From: Pseudonocardia kunmingensis
GTDB lineage: Bacteria; Actinomycetota; Actinomycetes; Mycobacteriales; Pseudonocardiaceae
Assembly: GCF_006716445.1 (NCBI RefSeq)
Contig: NZ_VFPA01000007.1
Span: 248,001 to 312,000, forward strand
Direction: 5' to 3'
Length of the DNA: 64,000 bases
Shown here: positions 1-8,178 of the stretch, piece by piece
Numbering within the stretch: the stretch's first letter is position 1
Layout of the letters: each line of letters begins with the position of its first letter
Notes under the pieces: model-generated
What the model was told of the DNA's origin: nothing
Database searches by the model: none
What the model saw: the letters and a program-made list of their open reading frames with translations, nothing else
Translations under genes and position numbers: made by a program

Positions 1-11
1 TCGGCGCCGTC

Positions 12-797
12 GTGGCGGGCGTGGGTGTGCTCGTCGGCAGCGTGGCGATCGCGCTCGCACTCACGGGCCTCGGCTGCGTGGCGTCGCTCGTCGGGCCCAC
101 CACGTGCAGCACGTTCGCGGCGCAGACGTGGCTCTTCGTCGGCTGGGTCGTCCTCCCGTTCCTCACCCCCGGGATCGTCGTGGCGGCGGCGCTGGCGCTC
201 GTGGCCTCGAGCGCCGCCGGGCTGCTCCGCCGCGGCACGCCCGGGGCCAGGGGCGGCACCGCGCAGGCCCCGATGTCCGCCCGGCCGACCACGCCGCGGG
301 TCCGACGGCTCGCCGTCGTCGCGGTCGCGGTCCCGGCCATCGGCCTGAGCACGTTGACGAGTACGGCGCCGATCTTCTCGACGGCCGGCCAGGTCGCGGT
401 GGACCCGACCCAGCCGGTGACGGCCCCGGTCCCGGTCCCGGAGTCGCCGCGGGTCCGGGAAGCCCAGGTCGTCGCGTGGCTGCAGTACGGCGGGCAGGAT
501 CTGCGCACGACCCTGGTCACCGTGCAACGCGAGCTCGCCGCCGACACCGGCGCCGTCCGCGCCGGGTGCGTGCGCCTCGCCCGGTGGGCCGACGACGCGA
601 AGGCGTACTTCACCGTTCCCGATCCCGGCCAGCAGCTCCGGTGGGAGCGGGCACAGTCGCTCGCGGGGACCGCGAGCGCGGACTGCCTGGCGGCCCTCAC
701 CACCCGGGACGGCGCCGCGCTCGAGGCCGCCCTCCGCCGCGCCGACGAGGCCGTCGGGCTCGCGCTCGCGGTCTTCGACCGGCTGGACGCCTGGTGA
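12..797 (+). CDS. Membrane protein of unknown function, possibly 5'-truncated by the window edge
   Basis: I do not recognise this 261-residue protein. Hydrophobic stretches at about residues 2-26, 38-64 and 98-122 look like three membrane helices, with a basic Gly/Ala-rich loop between the second and third. The remaining 130 residues look soluble and charged, with Trp and Tyr residues in amphipathic segments (around WLQYGGQDLRTTLV), and carry cysteines at about residues 185 and 225. The GTG at 12 is only the first in-frame start visible: the frame is open to base 3, so the true start may lie outside the window. It ends 14 bases before the YefM-YoeB region and is probably unrelated to it. Confidence 0.6.
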   Translation: MAGVGVLVGSVAIALALTGLGCVASLVGPTTCSTFAAQTWLFVGWVVLPFLTPGIVVAAALALVASSAAGLLRRGTPGARGGTAQAPMSARPTTPRVRRLAVVAVAVPAIGLSTLTSTAPIFSTAGQVAVDPTQPVTAPVPVPESPRVREAQVVAWLQYGGQDLRTTLVTVQRELAADTGAVRAGCVRLARWADDAKAYFTVPDPGQQLRWERAQSLAGTASADCLAALTTRDGAALEAALRRADEAVGLALAVFDRLDAW

Positions 798-813
798 CGC
801 AGCTCGACGCGTG

Positions 814-833
814 ACGTACAGTTTTCTGTACGT
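814..833. promoter_or_regulatory. Operator palindrome of the yefM-yoeB operon
   Basis: An 8-bp perfect inverted repeat, ACGTACAG, four T residues, CTGTACGT, lies 13 bases before the antitoxin ATG and just before its ribosome binding site (GAGGAG, 835-840). YefM antitoxins of other bacteria bind palindromes built around TGTACA, so this matches the expected autorepression site closely. The operator assignment is inference from motif and position. Confidence 0.75.
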
Positions 834-846
834 CGAGGAGGCGCCG

Positions 847-1098
847 ATGAAGACCATGAGCTACAGCGAGTCCCGTGCGCGTTACGCCGAAGTGCTCGAC
901 TCGGTGGTCGACGACCGCGAGGAGGTCGTGATCACGCGCGCCGGCCACGAACCCGTCGTCATCGTGTCGCTCGAGGACTACGAGTCGCTGAAGGAGACGG
1001 CCTACCTGCTGCGCAGCCCGGAGAACGCACGCCGGCTGCTGGCCTCGATCGAGAGCCTCGAGTCGGGCGAGGGCATCGCCCGGGACAAGGTCGAGTGA
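847..1098 (+). CDS. yefM: YefM-type antitoxin (Phd/YefM family)
   Basis: This 83-residue antitoxin should neutralise the YoeB RNase encoded next to it and repress its own operon. The start MKTMSYSESRARYAEVLDSV is the typical Phd/YefM DNA-binding N-terminus, followed by ITRAGHEPVVIVSLEDYESLKET. The acidic C-terminal third (ESLESGEGIARDKVE) is the usual toxin-wrapping tail. I chose the ATG at 847 because GAGGAG lies seven bases before it and family members begin here; an in-frame GTG at 811 would add 12 residues across the palindrome. Its last codons overlap the toxin start (GTGA). Confidence 0.93.
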   Translation: MKTMSYSESRARYAEVLDSVVDDREEVVITRAGHEPVVIVSLEDYESLKETAYLLRSPENARRLLASIESLESGEGIARDKVE

Positions 1099-1355
1099 CG
1101 CTCGTCTGGTCGGAAGCAGCCTGGGCGGACTACCTGTGGTGGCAGGCACAGGATCGCCGCGTCCTGCGCCGCATCAACACGCTGCTCGACGACATCACCC
1201 GCAACGGCAACGCGGGGATCGGGAAGCCCGAACCCTTGAAGCACGGCTTCCAGGGTTACTGGTCGCGCCGCGTCACCGACGAGCACCGGATCGTCTACAA
1301 GATCATCGAGGACGAGATCCGCATCGCCGCCTGCCGGTACCGCTACACCCGCTGA
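1095..1355 (+). CDS. yoeB: YoeB-type toxin, ribosome-dependent mRNA interferase (Txe/YoeB family)
   Basis: This 86-residue protein belongs to the RelE-fold endoribonucleases that cut mRNA in the ribosomal A site. The family landmarks are all present: W-x-DYLWWQ near residue 12, RINTLLDDITRN, the GIGKPEPLKHGF loop, GYWSRRVTDEHRIVYK (with the catalytic Glu/Arg/His set), and the C-terminal ACRYRY. Length matches the family (84-90 residues). It overlaps yefM by four bases (GTGA), so toxin synthesis is translationally coupled to antitoxin. No residue looks damaged, so the pair is probably functional. Confidence 0.95.
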   Translation: MTLVWSEAAWADYLWWQAQDRRVLRRINTLLDDITRNGNAGIGKPEPLKHGFQGYWSRRVTDEHRIVYKIIEDEIRIAACRYRYTR

Positions 1356-1383
1356 CCGGCCGTCGCCCGATCGGGCAGGTGGC

Positions 1384-2436
1384 TCAGTGCATCGCGGACC
1401 GCCGGTCGTCGTCGATGAGGTCGAGCGTGTCGCCGTAGGCGAGGTGGCGGCCGACGAAGTCGTGCGGGAAGCCCGGCGGGGTGGCGCTCACCTTGTCGAG
1501 CCGTTCCAGCTCGTCGCCGGTGAGCTCGAGGTCGAGGGCGGCGAGACCACCGGAGAGCTGGGCCGCGGTGCGCGCACCGATGATCGGCACGATCGAGGCC
1601 CGGCGCTGCTGGGCGCGCACCCAGCCGATCGCGACCTGCACCGCGCTCACCTCCCGCTGGGCGGCGATCTCGGTGACCACGTCGGCGATGGCGAGGTTCC
1701 GCTCGGTCAGCACCTGGGCCCCGTAGCCCGCGTCGGTGTGGATGCGGGTGCCCTCGGGCCGCGGGCGGTCGGTGCCGTAGCGGCCGGTCAGCAGCCCGCC
1801 GCCGAGCGGCCCCCAGGTCGTGACCGTCAGGCCCAGCTCCCGCGCCATCGGCAGCAGGTCCCGCTCGCAGTCGCGCTCCACGAGGCTGTAGGGCACCTGC
1901 AGCCCGGCGAACCGGGTCCAGCCCCGCAGGTCGGCCAGGACGGTGGCCTGCGCGACCCGCCAGGCCGGGGTGTCCGAGACCCCGACGTAGCGCACCTTCC
2001 CGGCCCGCACGACGTCGTCGAGGGCGCGCATCACCTCCTCGACGGGGGTGAACTCGTCCCACTCGTGCAGCCAGTAGAGGTCGACGTGGTCGGTGCCGAG
2101 CCGGCGCAGGCTCGCCTCCAGCGCCCGCGTCATGCTCTTGCGGTGCATACCGCCCGCGTTCGGGTCGGACGGGTCGGTGCTGATCACGTACTTGGTGGCC
2201 AGCACCCACCGGTCCCGCTCGGCGCGGATGAGCTCGCCGAGGATCCGCTCGCTCTCCCCCTCCGTGTAGATGTTGGCCGTGTCCACGAAGTTGCCACCCG
2301 CCTCGGCGTAGGCGCCGACGATCCGGGCGCACTCCTGCTTCCCGGCCCCCCACCCCCACGCCTCGCCGAACGTCATGGTCCCGAGGCACACCTCCGAGAC
2401 CCGCAGTCCGGTCCGCCCCAGCAGCTTGTACCGCAT
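1384..2436 (-). CDS. Aldo/keto reductase
   Basis: This 350-residue NADPH-dependent oxidoreductase has the AKR (beta/alpha)8 barrel. Visible landmarks are MRYKLLGRTGLRVSEVCLGT at the N-terminus, the tetrad Asp and Tyr in NFVDTANIYTEGESE, the Lys in WVLATKY, and the His in LYWLHEWDEF. The C-terminal cofactor part includes VPIIGARTAAQL. I took the ATG at 2436 because the homologous MRYKLLG sequence begins there and GGAGGGA precedes it; a longer open frame to 2517 lacks support. The substrate is not evident. It sits downstream of, and in the same direction as, the LysR and acyl-CoA ligase genes, with a 108-base gap. Confidence 0.9.
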   Translation of the reverse strand: MRYKLLGRTGLRVSEVCLGTMTFGEAWGWGAGKQECARIVGAYAEAGGNFVDTANIYTEGESERILGELIRAERDRWVLATKYVISTDPSDPNAGGMHRKSMTRALEASLRRLGTDHVDLYWLHEWDEFTPVEEVMRALDDVVRAGKVRYVGVSDTPAWRVAQATVLADLRGWTRFAGLQVPYSLVERDCERDLLPMARELGLTVTTWGPLGGGLLTGRYGTDRPRPEGTRIHTDAGYGAQVLTERNLAIADVVTEIAAQREVSAVQVAIGWVRAQQRRASIVPIIGARTAAQLSGGLAALDLELTGDELERLDKVSATPPGFPHDFVGRHLAYGDTLDLIDDDRRSAMH

Positions 2437-2544
2437 CGCCGTGCTCCCTCCGCCGTCGTGACCGGCGATTACACCGTTGCGCGACGACGGGGGCGGAACA
2501 ACGACGGCCTCGACCACGCAGCGATCAGGCTGGGTGATGGATCG

Positions 2545-3438
2545 CTACGGCGCCGGCTCGAACGCCTCGCCGAGGACGTCGCGCGCGGCCCGGGCGAGCT
2601 CCTCGACCGCGGGCGTCTCGCGGCCCGTCGCCCAGATCAGCGCGCTGTCCAGCGGAGGCAGACCGCGCAGCGGGACCAGGACGACGTCCGGATGCCGGTA
2701 GAAGAGCTCGACCGACGCCACGGTGGGGTGCACGATCACCCCGCGGGCGATGAGGAGGATCGCCTCGGGCATCGAGCTCACCGGGTACCTCCACGGCACC
2801 GGGCGCCCGCTGGGGGTGTTCCGCGGGACGATCGGCTCGTGCACCGCGCCACCCCGCGCCACGGCGTGATCCCCGAGGTCCTCGACGCCTGCCCACCCGC
2901 GGCGGGCCAGCGGGTGCCCCGCCTGCACGGCGAGCACCCGTTCCTCGCGTGCGAGGACCGGGCCGACGGTGACGCCCGGAAGGCGGTGCGGGAGCCAGGT
3001 CGCCAGCACGTCCACCTCCCCGGTGCGCAGCCCGTCGGACCCGTCGGCCATGCCCCCCTCGCTGACGAGCAGGCGGCAGGCCGGGTGCCGCTCGGAGAAC
3101 ACCGTGCAGATCCGGGCGAAGGAGCGACCGGCCGCGGCGAGGCTCTGCACGCACACGCGGAGCTCGCCGTCGATCCCCGCCGTGGCGCCGCGGGCGTGCT
3201 CGAAGGCGCCGTCGATCTGGTCGTACGCCGCGCGCAGCTCGTCGCGCAGCTGCTCACCGAGCCGCGTGAGGGCGACCCGCCTGCTGGTCCGTTCGAACAG
3301 CAGGCCGCCCACGCGCCGCTCGAGGGCGCGGATCGTCTGGCTCACCCGTGCCTGCGACACGTGCAGCCGCTCGGCCGTGCGCCCGAAGTGCAGCTCCTCA
3401 GCGAGGGCGAGGAACACCTCGATGTCCCGCAGCTCCAC
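2545..3438 (-). CDS. LysR-family transcriptional regulator
   Basis: A 297-residue LysR-type regulator. The N-terminal winged helix-turn-helix covers residues 1-60 (MELRDIEVFLALAEELHFGRTAERL, then RVSQTIRALERRVGGLLFER). The rest is a periplasmic-binding-protein-like effector domain with RVCVQSLAAAGRSFARI at the start of its first lobe. It is transcribed in the same direction as the acyl-CoA ligase upstream (104-base gap) and the reductase downstream. LysR proteins usually control neighbours, so these are the likely targets; the effector is unknown. Confidence 0.93.
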   Translation of the reverse strand: MELRDIEVFLALAEELHFGRTAERLHVSQARVSQTIRALERRVGGLLFERTSRRVALTRLGEQLRDELRAAYDQIDGAFEHARGATAGIDGELRVCVQSLAAAGRSFARICTVFSERHPACRLLVSEGGMADGSDGLRTGEVDVLATWLPHRLPGVTVGPVLAREERVLAVQAGHPLARRGWAGVEDLGDHAVARGGAVHEPIVPRNTPSGRPVPWRYPVSSMPEAILLIARGVIVHPTVASVELFYRHPDVVLVPLRGLPPLDSALIWATGRETPAVEELARAARDVLGEAFEPAP

Positions 3439-3541
3439 GGCGGCCTCCCGGACGGCCCGGCACCGGCGCCGGGTGACGAGGCCGACGGTAGGCAGCCGCA
3501 GGTGCGGAAACGGTCAAATCACGCGCCGGCGGCAGCCGGGC

Positions 3542-5089
3542 TCAGCGGCCGCGCACCGGGCGGCCCCAGTCCGTGCCCTCCCGCAGCGGCCGCTTGAGGA
3601 TCTTGCCGCCCGGGTTGCGCGGCAGTGGTTCGCCGCGCACGACGACGAACTGCGGGAGCTTGAAGTCGGCCAGCCGCCCCTGCAGGTGGCCCAGCACGCG
3701 CTCCGCGTCGAGGTCGGCACCCGGCGCCGGGACGACGACCGCTCCCACCTTCTCCCCCATCACCTCGTCGGGCACCCCGACGACCGCGGCCTCGACGACC
3801 CCCGGAACGGCGGCGAGGGCGTTCTCCACCTCCACGCAGTACACGTTCTCGCCACCCCGGTTGATCATGTCCTTGACCCGGTCGACGATGCGCACGAGGC
3901 CGTGGGCGTCGATGCGGGCCAGGTCGCCGCTGTGCAGCCAGCCGTCGACGAAGGTGGCGCGGGTGGCGTCGGGCTTGTTCCAGTAGCCGGCCACCACGTT
4001 GGGCCCCCGGATCAGCAGCTCACCGACCCCGCTCGCCGGGTCGAGCACGTCCAGCGACAGGTCCACGACGGGTGCCGCGAAGCCGACGGAGTCGGCGTGC
4101 TCGGCCGCCCACTCGTGGGGCAGGTAGGTGGCGATCGAGGAGGTCTCGGTGAGGCCGAACCCGTTGCCCACGCGGGCGTTCGGGAACCGGTCGGTGATCC
4201 GGTGCACCAGCGACGGCGCGATGGGTGCACCCCCGTAGGAGATCCGGGTGACCGCGCCGACGTCGAACTCGCCGAAGTCCGGTTGGGCCATCGCGAGGGC
4301 GTAGACCGCGGGGACGCTGGTGAGCACGTTGATCCGCTCGTCGACGACGGCGCGCAGGAACGCCCGCACGTCGAAGGCGGGCAGCACGACCGTGGTGCCG
4401 CCGATCGCGAGCTGCACGAGCAGCTGGCTGTTGCAGCCGGTGACGTGGAACAGCGGCACCGAGACGAGGTTGCGCAGGGTCGGCCCCTCGGCGCGGTCGG
4501 TCTCGGTGACCCGCAACGCCGTCTCCACGTTGGACAGGAAGTTCTCGTGCGAGGTCATCGCACCCTTGGGGAACCCCGTGGTCCCACTGGTGTAGAAGAT
4601 CGCGGCGAGGTCCACGGGGGTGAGCGCGTCGTCGGCGTGCGGCGGCCCGTCCGGCAGCGGCTCGCCGGGGCGCAGCACGACGGCCGCGCCGGAGTCGGAG
4701 AGCACGTACTCGACCTCCGGCGGCGCGAAGCGGGTGTTCACCGGCACCGCGACGGCGCCGGCCAGCTGCGTGCCGAGGAAGCCGAGCACCCAGTCCACCC
4801 CGGCCGGGAGCAGGATGGCCACGCGGTCCCCGCGCCCCACCCCCGACGCGACGAGCCCACCCGCGACGCGGGCCGCCCGGTCCCACAGCTGCCGGTAGGT
4901 CAGCCGCTCCCCGCCGACCTCCACGAGCGCCTCGACGTCCGGGTACCGCTCCACGCTGCCGCGCACCATCGCCACCAGCGAGTCCGGCAGGGCCGCGTAG
5001 TGCGCCACCCCGGAGACGTCCCGCTCGATCCCCGAGGTGTCGAAGGGCGCGTCGCCGCGCGGACGGGGCTCGACGGCCATGCCGCTCAC
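3542..5089 (-). CDS. Acyl-CoA synthetase / AMP-dependent ligase
   Basis: This 515-residue ANL-superfamily enzyme should activate a carboxylic acid to acyl-AMP and then acyl-CoA. Motifs in order: YTSGTTGFPKGA (phosphate loop), SYGGAPIAPS, GFGLTETSS (adenine site), GWLHSGDLARID with the catalytic Asp, RVKDMINRGGENVY hinge, and the catalytic Lys in PGGKILKR close to the C-terminus. The GTG at 5089 overlaps the stop of the upstream phosphotriesterase-like gene by four bases (GTGA); an ATG at 5080 would be nine bases shorter. The coupling suggests the acid released by the hydrolase is the ligase substrate. The exact acid cannot be told from sequence. Confidence 0.92.
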   Translation of the reverse strand: MSGMAVEPRPRGDAPFDTSGIERDVSGVAHYAALPDSLVAMVRGSVERYPDVEALVEVGGERLTYRQLWDRAARVAGGLVASGVGRGDRVAILLPAGVDWVLGFLGTQLAGAVAVPVNTRFAPPEVEYVLSDSGAAVVLRPGEPLPDGPPHADDALTPVDLAAIFYTSGTTGFPKGAMTSHENFLSNVETALRVTETDRAEGPTLRNLVSVPLFHVTGCNSQLLVQLAIGGTTVVLPAFDVRAFLRAVVDERINVLTSVPAVYALAMAQPDFGEFDVGAVTRISYGGAPIAPSLVHRITDRFPNARVGNGFGLTETSSIATYLPHEWAAEHADSVGFAAPVVDLSLDVLDPASGVGELLIRGPNVVAGYWNKPDATRATFVDGWLHSGDLARIDAHGLVRIVDRVKDMINRGGENVYCVEVENALAAVPGVVEAAVVGVPDEVMGEKVGAVVVPAPGADLDAERVLGHLQGRLADFKLPQFVVVRGEPLPRNPGGKILKRPLREGTDWGRPVRGR

Positions 5090-6072
5090 CCCTTCCGCGG
5101 CGTGAAGTACCGGCGCGGGTTGTCCACGAGCATCGTGGTGATCTGCTCGTCGGTGACGCCCTGCTCGCGCAGCGCGGGCAGCACGTCGCGGTGGATGTGC
5201 TCGTAGTGCCAGTTCGGCGCCGCCTGCTCCTTCGCCGCCTGCCCGGCCTCCCCGGAGAAGAAGTCGATGTAGCAGGAGGCGTCCTGGGAGAGCACGATCC
5301 GGTCCGCGTAGCCCTGCGCGCAGAGCGCGGCGATCGTGGCGACGCGGGCGTGCGTCGGGTTGAACATGTCCAGGCCGAACCGGTCGCAACCGATGGTCGC
5401 GCCCTGGTCCATGATCCACTTGAGGTGGTCGAGGTCGTTGGTGTCCCCGGCGTGCCCGATCACCACCGCGGTGAGGTCGACGCCTTCCTTCGCGTAGAGC
5501 TCCATGGCGAGCCGGCCGGTCTGGTGCGCGGCGTTGGTGTGCACGGTGATGGGCACGCCGGTCTCCCGGTGCGCCGCGCAGACGGCCTGCTGCACGCGCA
5601 GCTGGTCGGGGGTGAGCCCGCGTTCCTCCACCACGCACTTGAGGAACGCGGCCTTCACCCCGGTGTCACCGATCCCCTCGCGGATGTCGCGCACGAAGAA
5701 CTCCGTGAGCAGCTCCGGGCCGCCGAGCAGCGTGCCCGGCCCCCGGTAGTGAAAGAAGTGCGGGATCTCGTCGAACGTGTACAGGCCGGTGGCCACGACG
5801 ATGTTGAGGTCCACCTCGGCGTTGATCCGCTGCACGCGCGGGAGGTAGCGGCCCAGCCCGACGACGGTGGGGTCGACGATCGTGTCGACGCCGAGCGCGC
5901 GGAGCGACCGCAGCTTCCCGATCGCGTCGGCGACCCGCTCCTCCTCGTCCCACCACTCGTCGCCGTAGTTCTGCATGACGTCCGGGGTGAGCACGAAGAC
6001 GTGCTCGTGCATCAGCGTCACGCCCAGCTCGGCGACGTCCACCGGCCCGCGCACCGTCTCGACCACAGCCAT
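5086..6072 (-). CDS. Phosphotriesterase-family metal-dependent hydrolase (lactonase-like)
   Basis: This 328-residue amidohydrolase carries the phosphotriesterase metal set: HEH at residues 22-24, the bridging Lys at about 145 (AAFLKCVVEE), His at about 178 (ITVHTN), His at about 207 (VVIGHAGDTND) and Asp at about 264 (LSQDASC). PTE-like proteins of this type are mostly lactonases or esterases, with organophosphate hydrolysis a side activity. AGGAGGAG lies just before the ATG. It is translationally coupled to the acyl-CoA ligase downstream, fitting a hydrolyse-then-activate route for a lactone or ester. The 42-base gap to the nitrate reductase stop upstream makes read-through possible, but the functions look unrelated. 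Confidence 0.88.
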   Translation of the reverse strand: MAVVETVRGPVDVAELGVTLMHEHVFVLTPDVMQNYGDEWWDEEERVADAIGKLRSLRALGVDTIVDPTVVGLGRYLPRVQRINAEVDLNIVVATGLYTFDEIPHFFHYRGPGTLLGGPELLTEFFVRDIREGIGDTGVKAAFLKCVVEERGLTPDQLRVQQAVCAAHRETGVPITVHTNAAHQTGRLAMELYAKEGVDLTAVVIGHAGDTNDLDHLKWIMDQGATIGCDRFGLDMFNPTHARVATIAALCAQGYADRIVLSQDASCYIDFFSGEAGQAAKEQAAPNWHYEHIHRDVLPALREQGVTDEQITTMLVDNPRRYFTPRKG

Positions 6073-6114
6073 CGGCGGCTCCTCCTCGAGTTCGCCGACC
6101 GATCGTGTCGTGGG

Positions 6115-8178
6115 TCACGCCGATCCCGCAAGCGGCTCCAGCCGCACCGCGCACACCTTGAACTCCGGCATCCGGCTGATCGGGTCCAGCACGGGGTTCG
6201 TCACGAGGTTCGCGGCCTGCCCGGCACCGAAGTGGAACGGCAGGAAGACCGTGTCCGGGCGCAGGCTCGGCACGCACCGCACCCGCGCCTGCGCGGCGCC
6301 GCGGCGCGACACCACCCGCGCCCACTCGCCGTCGACCAGACCGGCGCGCGCCGCGGTGTCCGGGTGCACCTCGACGAACGACTCGGGCACCACCGCGGAC
6401 AGCTCCGCCACCCGCCTGGTCTGCGCGCCCGACTGGTAGTGCACCAGCACCCGCCCGGTGGTCGCCCGCAGCGGGTGGGCGGCGTCGGGCAGCTCCGCCG
6501 AGGGCGTGTGGTCGACCGGGACCAGCCGCGCGCGCCCGTCGGCGTGGCCGAACCGCTCGGTGAACAGCCGCGGCGTGCCCGGGTGCGCCTCGTCCGGGCA
6601 GGGCCAGTGCAGCGCCTCGCCCGCGTCGAGGCGGGCGTAGGAGATGCCGGCGTAGTCGGCGGTCCCACCCGCGGACGCCGCCCGCAGCTCGTCGAACACC
6701 GCTTCGGGCTCCGCGGGGAAGCCGCCGACCCCGAGCCGCTCCGCCAGGCCGGAGACGACCTCCAGGTCGGTGCGCACCCCCGGCGGCGGGCGCAGCGCCC
6801 GGCGCCTGCGCAGCACCCGGCCCTCGAGGTTGGTCATCGTGCCCTCCTCCTCGGCCCACTGGGCCACCGGGAGGACGACGTCGGCGGCCATCGCCGTCTC
6901 GCCGGGCAGGACGTCGGCCACGACGAGCAGGTCCAGCGCCGCCAGCCGCTCCGCGACCGCGCCGGCGTGCGGCGCGGACACCAGCACGTTCGATCCGAAC
7001 ACCAGCAGCGCCTTCGGGCCGTCGGGGCGGCCGAGCGCGGCGAGCAGCTCGGTGGCGCTGCGCCCGGGTCCCGGCAGGTCGTCCGGGTCCACCCCCCAGA
7101 CGCCGGCGACGTGCGCCCGGGCGGCCGGGTCGGTGATCGAGCGGTAGCCGGGCAGCTGGTCGGACTTCTGCCCGTGCTCGCGCCCACCCTGCCCGTTGCC
7201 CTGCCCGGTCACGGTGCCGAAGCCCGACCCGGGCCGCCCCGGCAGCCCCAGCGCGAGCGCGAGGTTGATCCACGCCGAGACGGTGTCGACGCCGTGGGCG
7301 TGCTGCTCGGCGCCGCGCGCGGTGAGCACGTAGCGCCGCCGCGCCCCGGCGAGCCACGCGACGACCGTGCGCATGTCGGCCGCGGGCACCCCGCACACCC
7401 GCTCCGCGCGCTCCGGCCACCACTGCGCGGCGAGCCGCCACGCCTCGTCGAAACCGGTGGTGCGCTCGTCGAGGTAGTCGGCGTCGAGCAGCCCGTCGAC
7501 GACGGCCGCGTGCAGCAACCCCAGCGCGAGCACCAGGTCCGTGCCGGGCACCGGCTGCAGGTGCAGCCCGCCGGCCGCGACCGCGCGCTCGGCCGTCGGC
7601 GTCCGCCGCGGGTCGACGACGACCAGCCGCGCGCCGGTCAGGTGCCCCATCAGCGGCGGCATCGTCTCGGCGACGTTCGCGCCTGCCAGCAGCACGACCT
7701 CGGCGTCGTCGAGGTCGGTGACCGGGAACGGCATCCCGCGGTCGACGCCGAACGCCCGGTTGCCCGCCGCGGCGGCCGACGACATGCAGAAGCGGCCGTT
7801 GTAGTCGATCTGCGAGGTCCGCAGGCCCACCCGCGCGAACTTGCCGAGCAGGTAGGCCTTCTCGTTGGTCAGCCCGCCCGCGCCGAACACGGCCACCGCG
7901 TCCGGCCCGTGCTCGGCCTGCAGCGCGCGGATCCGGTCGGCGACGTGCCCGAGCGCCACGTCCCACCCGACCGGCGCCAGCGGATCGGACCGGGACGGGC
8001 GCAGCAGCGGCGTCGTCAGGCGCTCGGGGTGCCCGAGCAGCGCCCCGGACGTCCAGCCCTTCTGGCAGAGCCCGCCGCGGTTGGTCGGGAACTCGCGGCC
8101 GTCCACCGCGCCGGACCCGTCGACCCACTGCCCGCACTGCAGCGCGCAGTAGGGGCAGTGGGTCGCGGTCCGGGTCAT
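6115..8178 (-). CDS. Molybdopterin oxidoreductase, probable assimilatory nitrate reductase catalytic subunit
   Basis: This 687-residue protein has an N-terminal [4Fe-4S] site (Cys 8, 11, 15 and 38: HCPYCALQCG, then GGLCQKGW), a molybdopterin-binding body and a C-terminal dinucleotide-binding domain (from about residue 570, LRATTGRVLVHYQSGAQT). Its length and compact form match cytoplasmic NasC/NarB-type enzymes, which reduce nitrate to nitrite for assimilation, rather than membrane-bound NarG. There is no Tat signal. The ATG overlaps the stop of the NarK-like transporter (ATGA), so uptake and reduction are coupled. No nitrite reductase is present in the window. Formate dehydrogenase-like activity is the main alternative; the transporter argues for nitrate. 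Confidence 0.88.
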   Translation of the reverse strand: MTRTATHCPYCALQCGQWVDGSGAVDGREFPTNRGGLCQKGWTSGALLGHPERLTTPLLRPSRSDPLAPVGWDVALGHVADRIRALQAEHGPDAVAVFGAGGLTNEKAYLLGKFARVGLRTSQIDYNGRFCMSSAAAAGNRAFGVDRGMPFPVTDLDDAEVVLLAGANVAETMPPLMGHLTGARLVVVDPRRTPTAERAVAAGGLHLQPVPGTDLVLALGLLHAAVVDGLLDADYLDERTTGFDEAWRLAAQWWPERAERVCGVPAADMRTVVAWLAGARRRYVLTARGAEQHAHGVDTVSAWINLALALGLPGRPGSGFGTVTGQGNGQGGREHGQKSDQLPGYRSITDPAARAHVAGVWGVDPDDLPGPGRSATELLAALGRPDGPKALLVFGSNVLVSAPHAGAVAERLAALDLLVVADVLPGETAMAADVVLPVAQWAEEEGTMTNLEGRVLRRRRALRPPPGVRTDLEVVSGLAERLGVGGFPAEPEAVFDELRAASAGGTADYAGISYARLDAGEALHWPCPDEAHPGTPRLFTERFGHADGRARLVPVDHTPSAELPDAAHPLRATTGRVLVHYQSGAQTRRVAELSAVVPESFVEVHPDTAARAGLVDGEWARVVSRRGAAQARVRCVPSLRPDTVFLPFHFGAGQAANLVTNPVLDPISRMPEFKVCAVRLEPLAGSA

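Noticed and set aside
1365..1378. Short palindrome GCCCGATCGGGC between yoeB and the reductase gene
   Set aside because: Only 6-bp arms with no loop, too weak to call a terminator.
1387..5206. Long plus-strand open frames opposite the reductase, ligase and hydrolase genes
   Set aside because: GC-rich codon bias leaves stops rare on the other strand. Their translations are Arg/Pro/Ala/His-rich without any motif, while the minus strand encodes recognisable enzymes.
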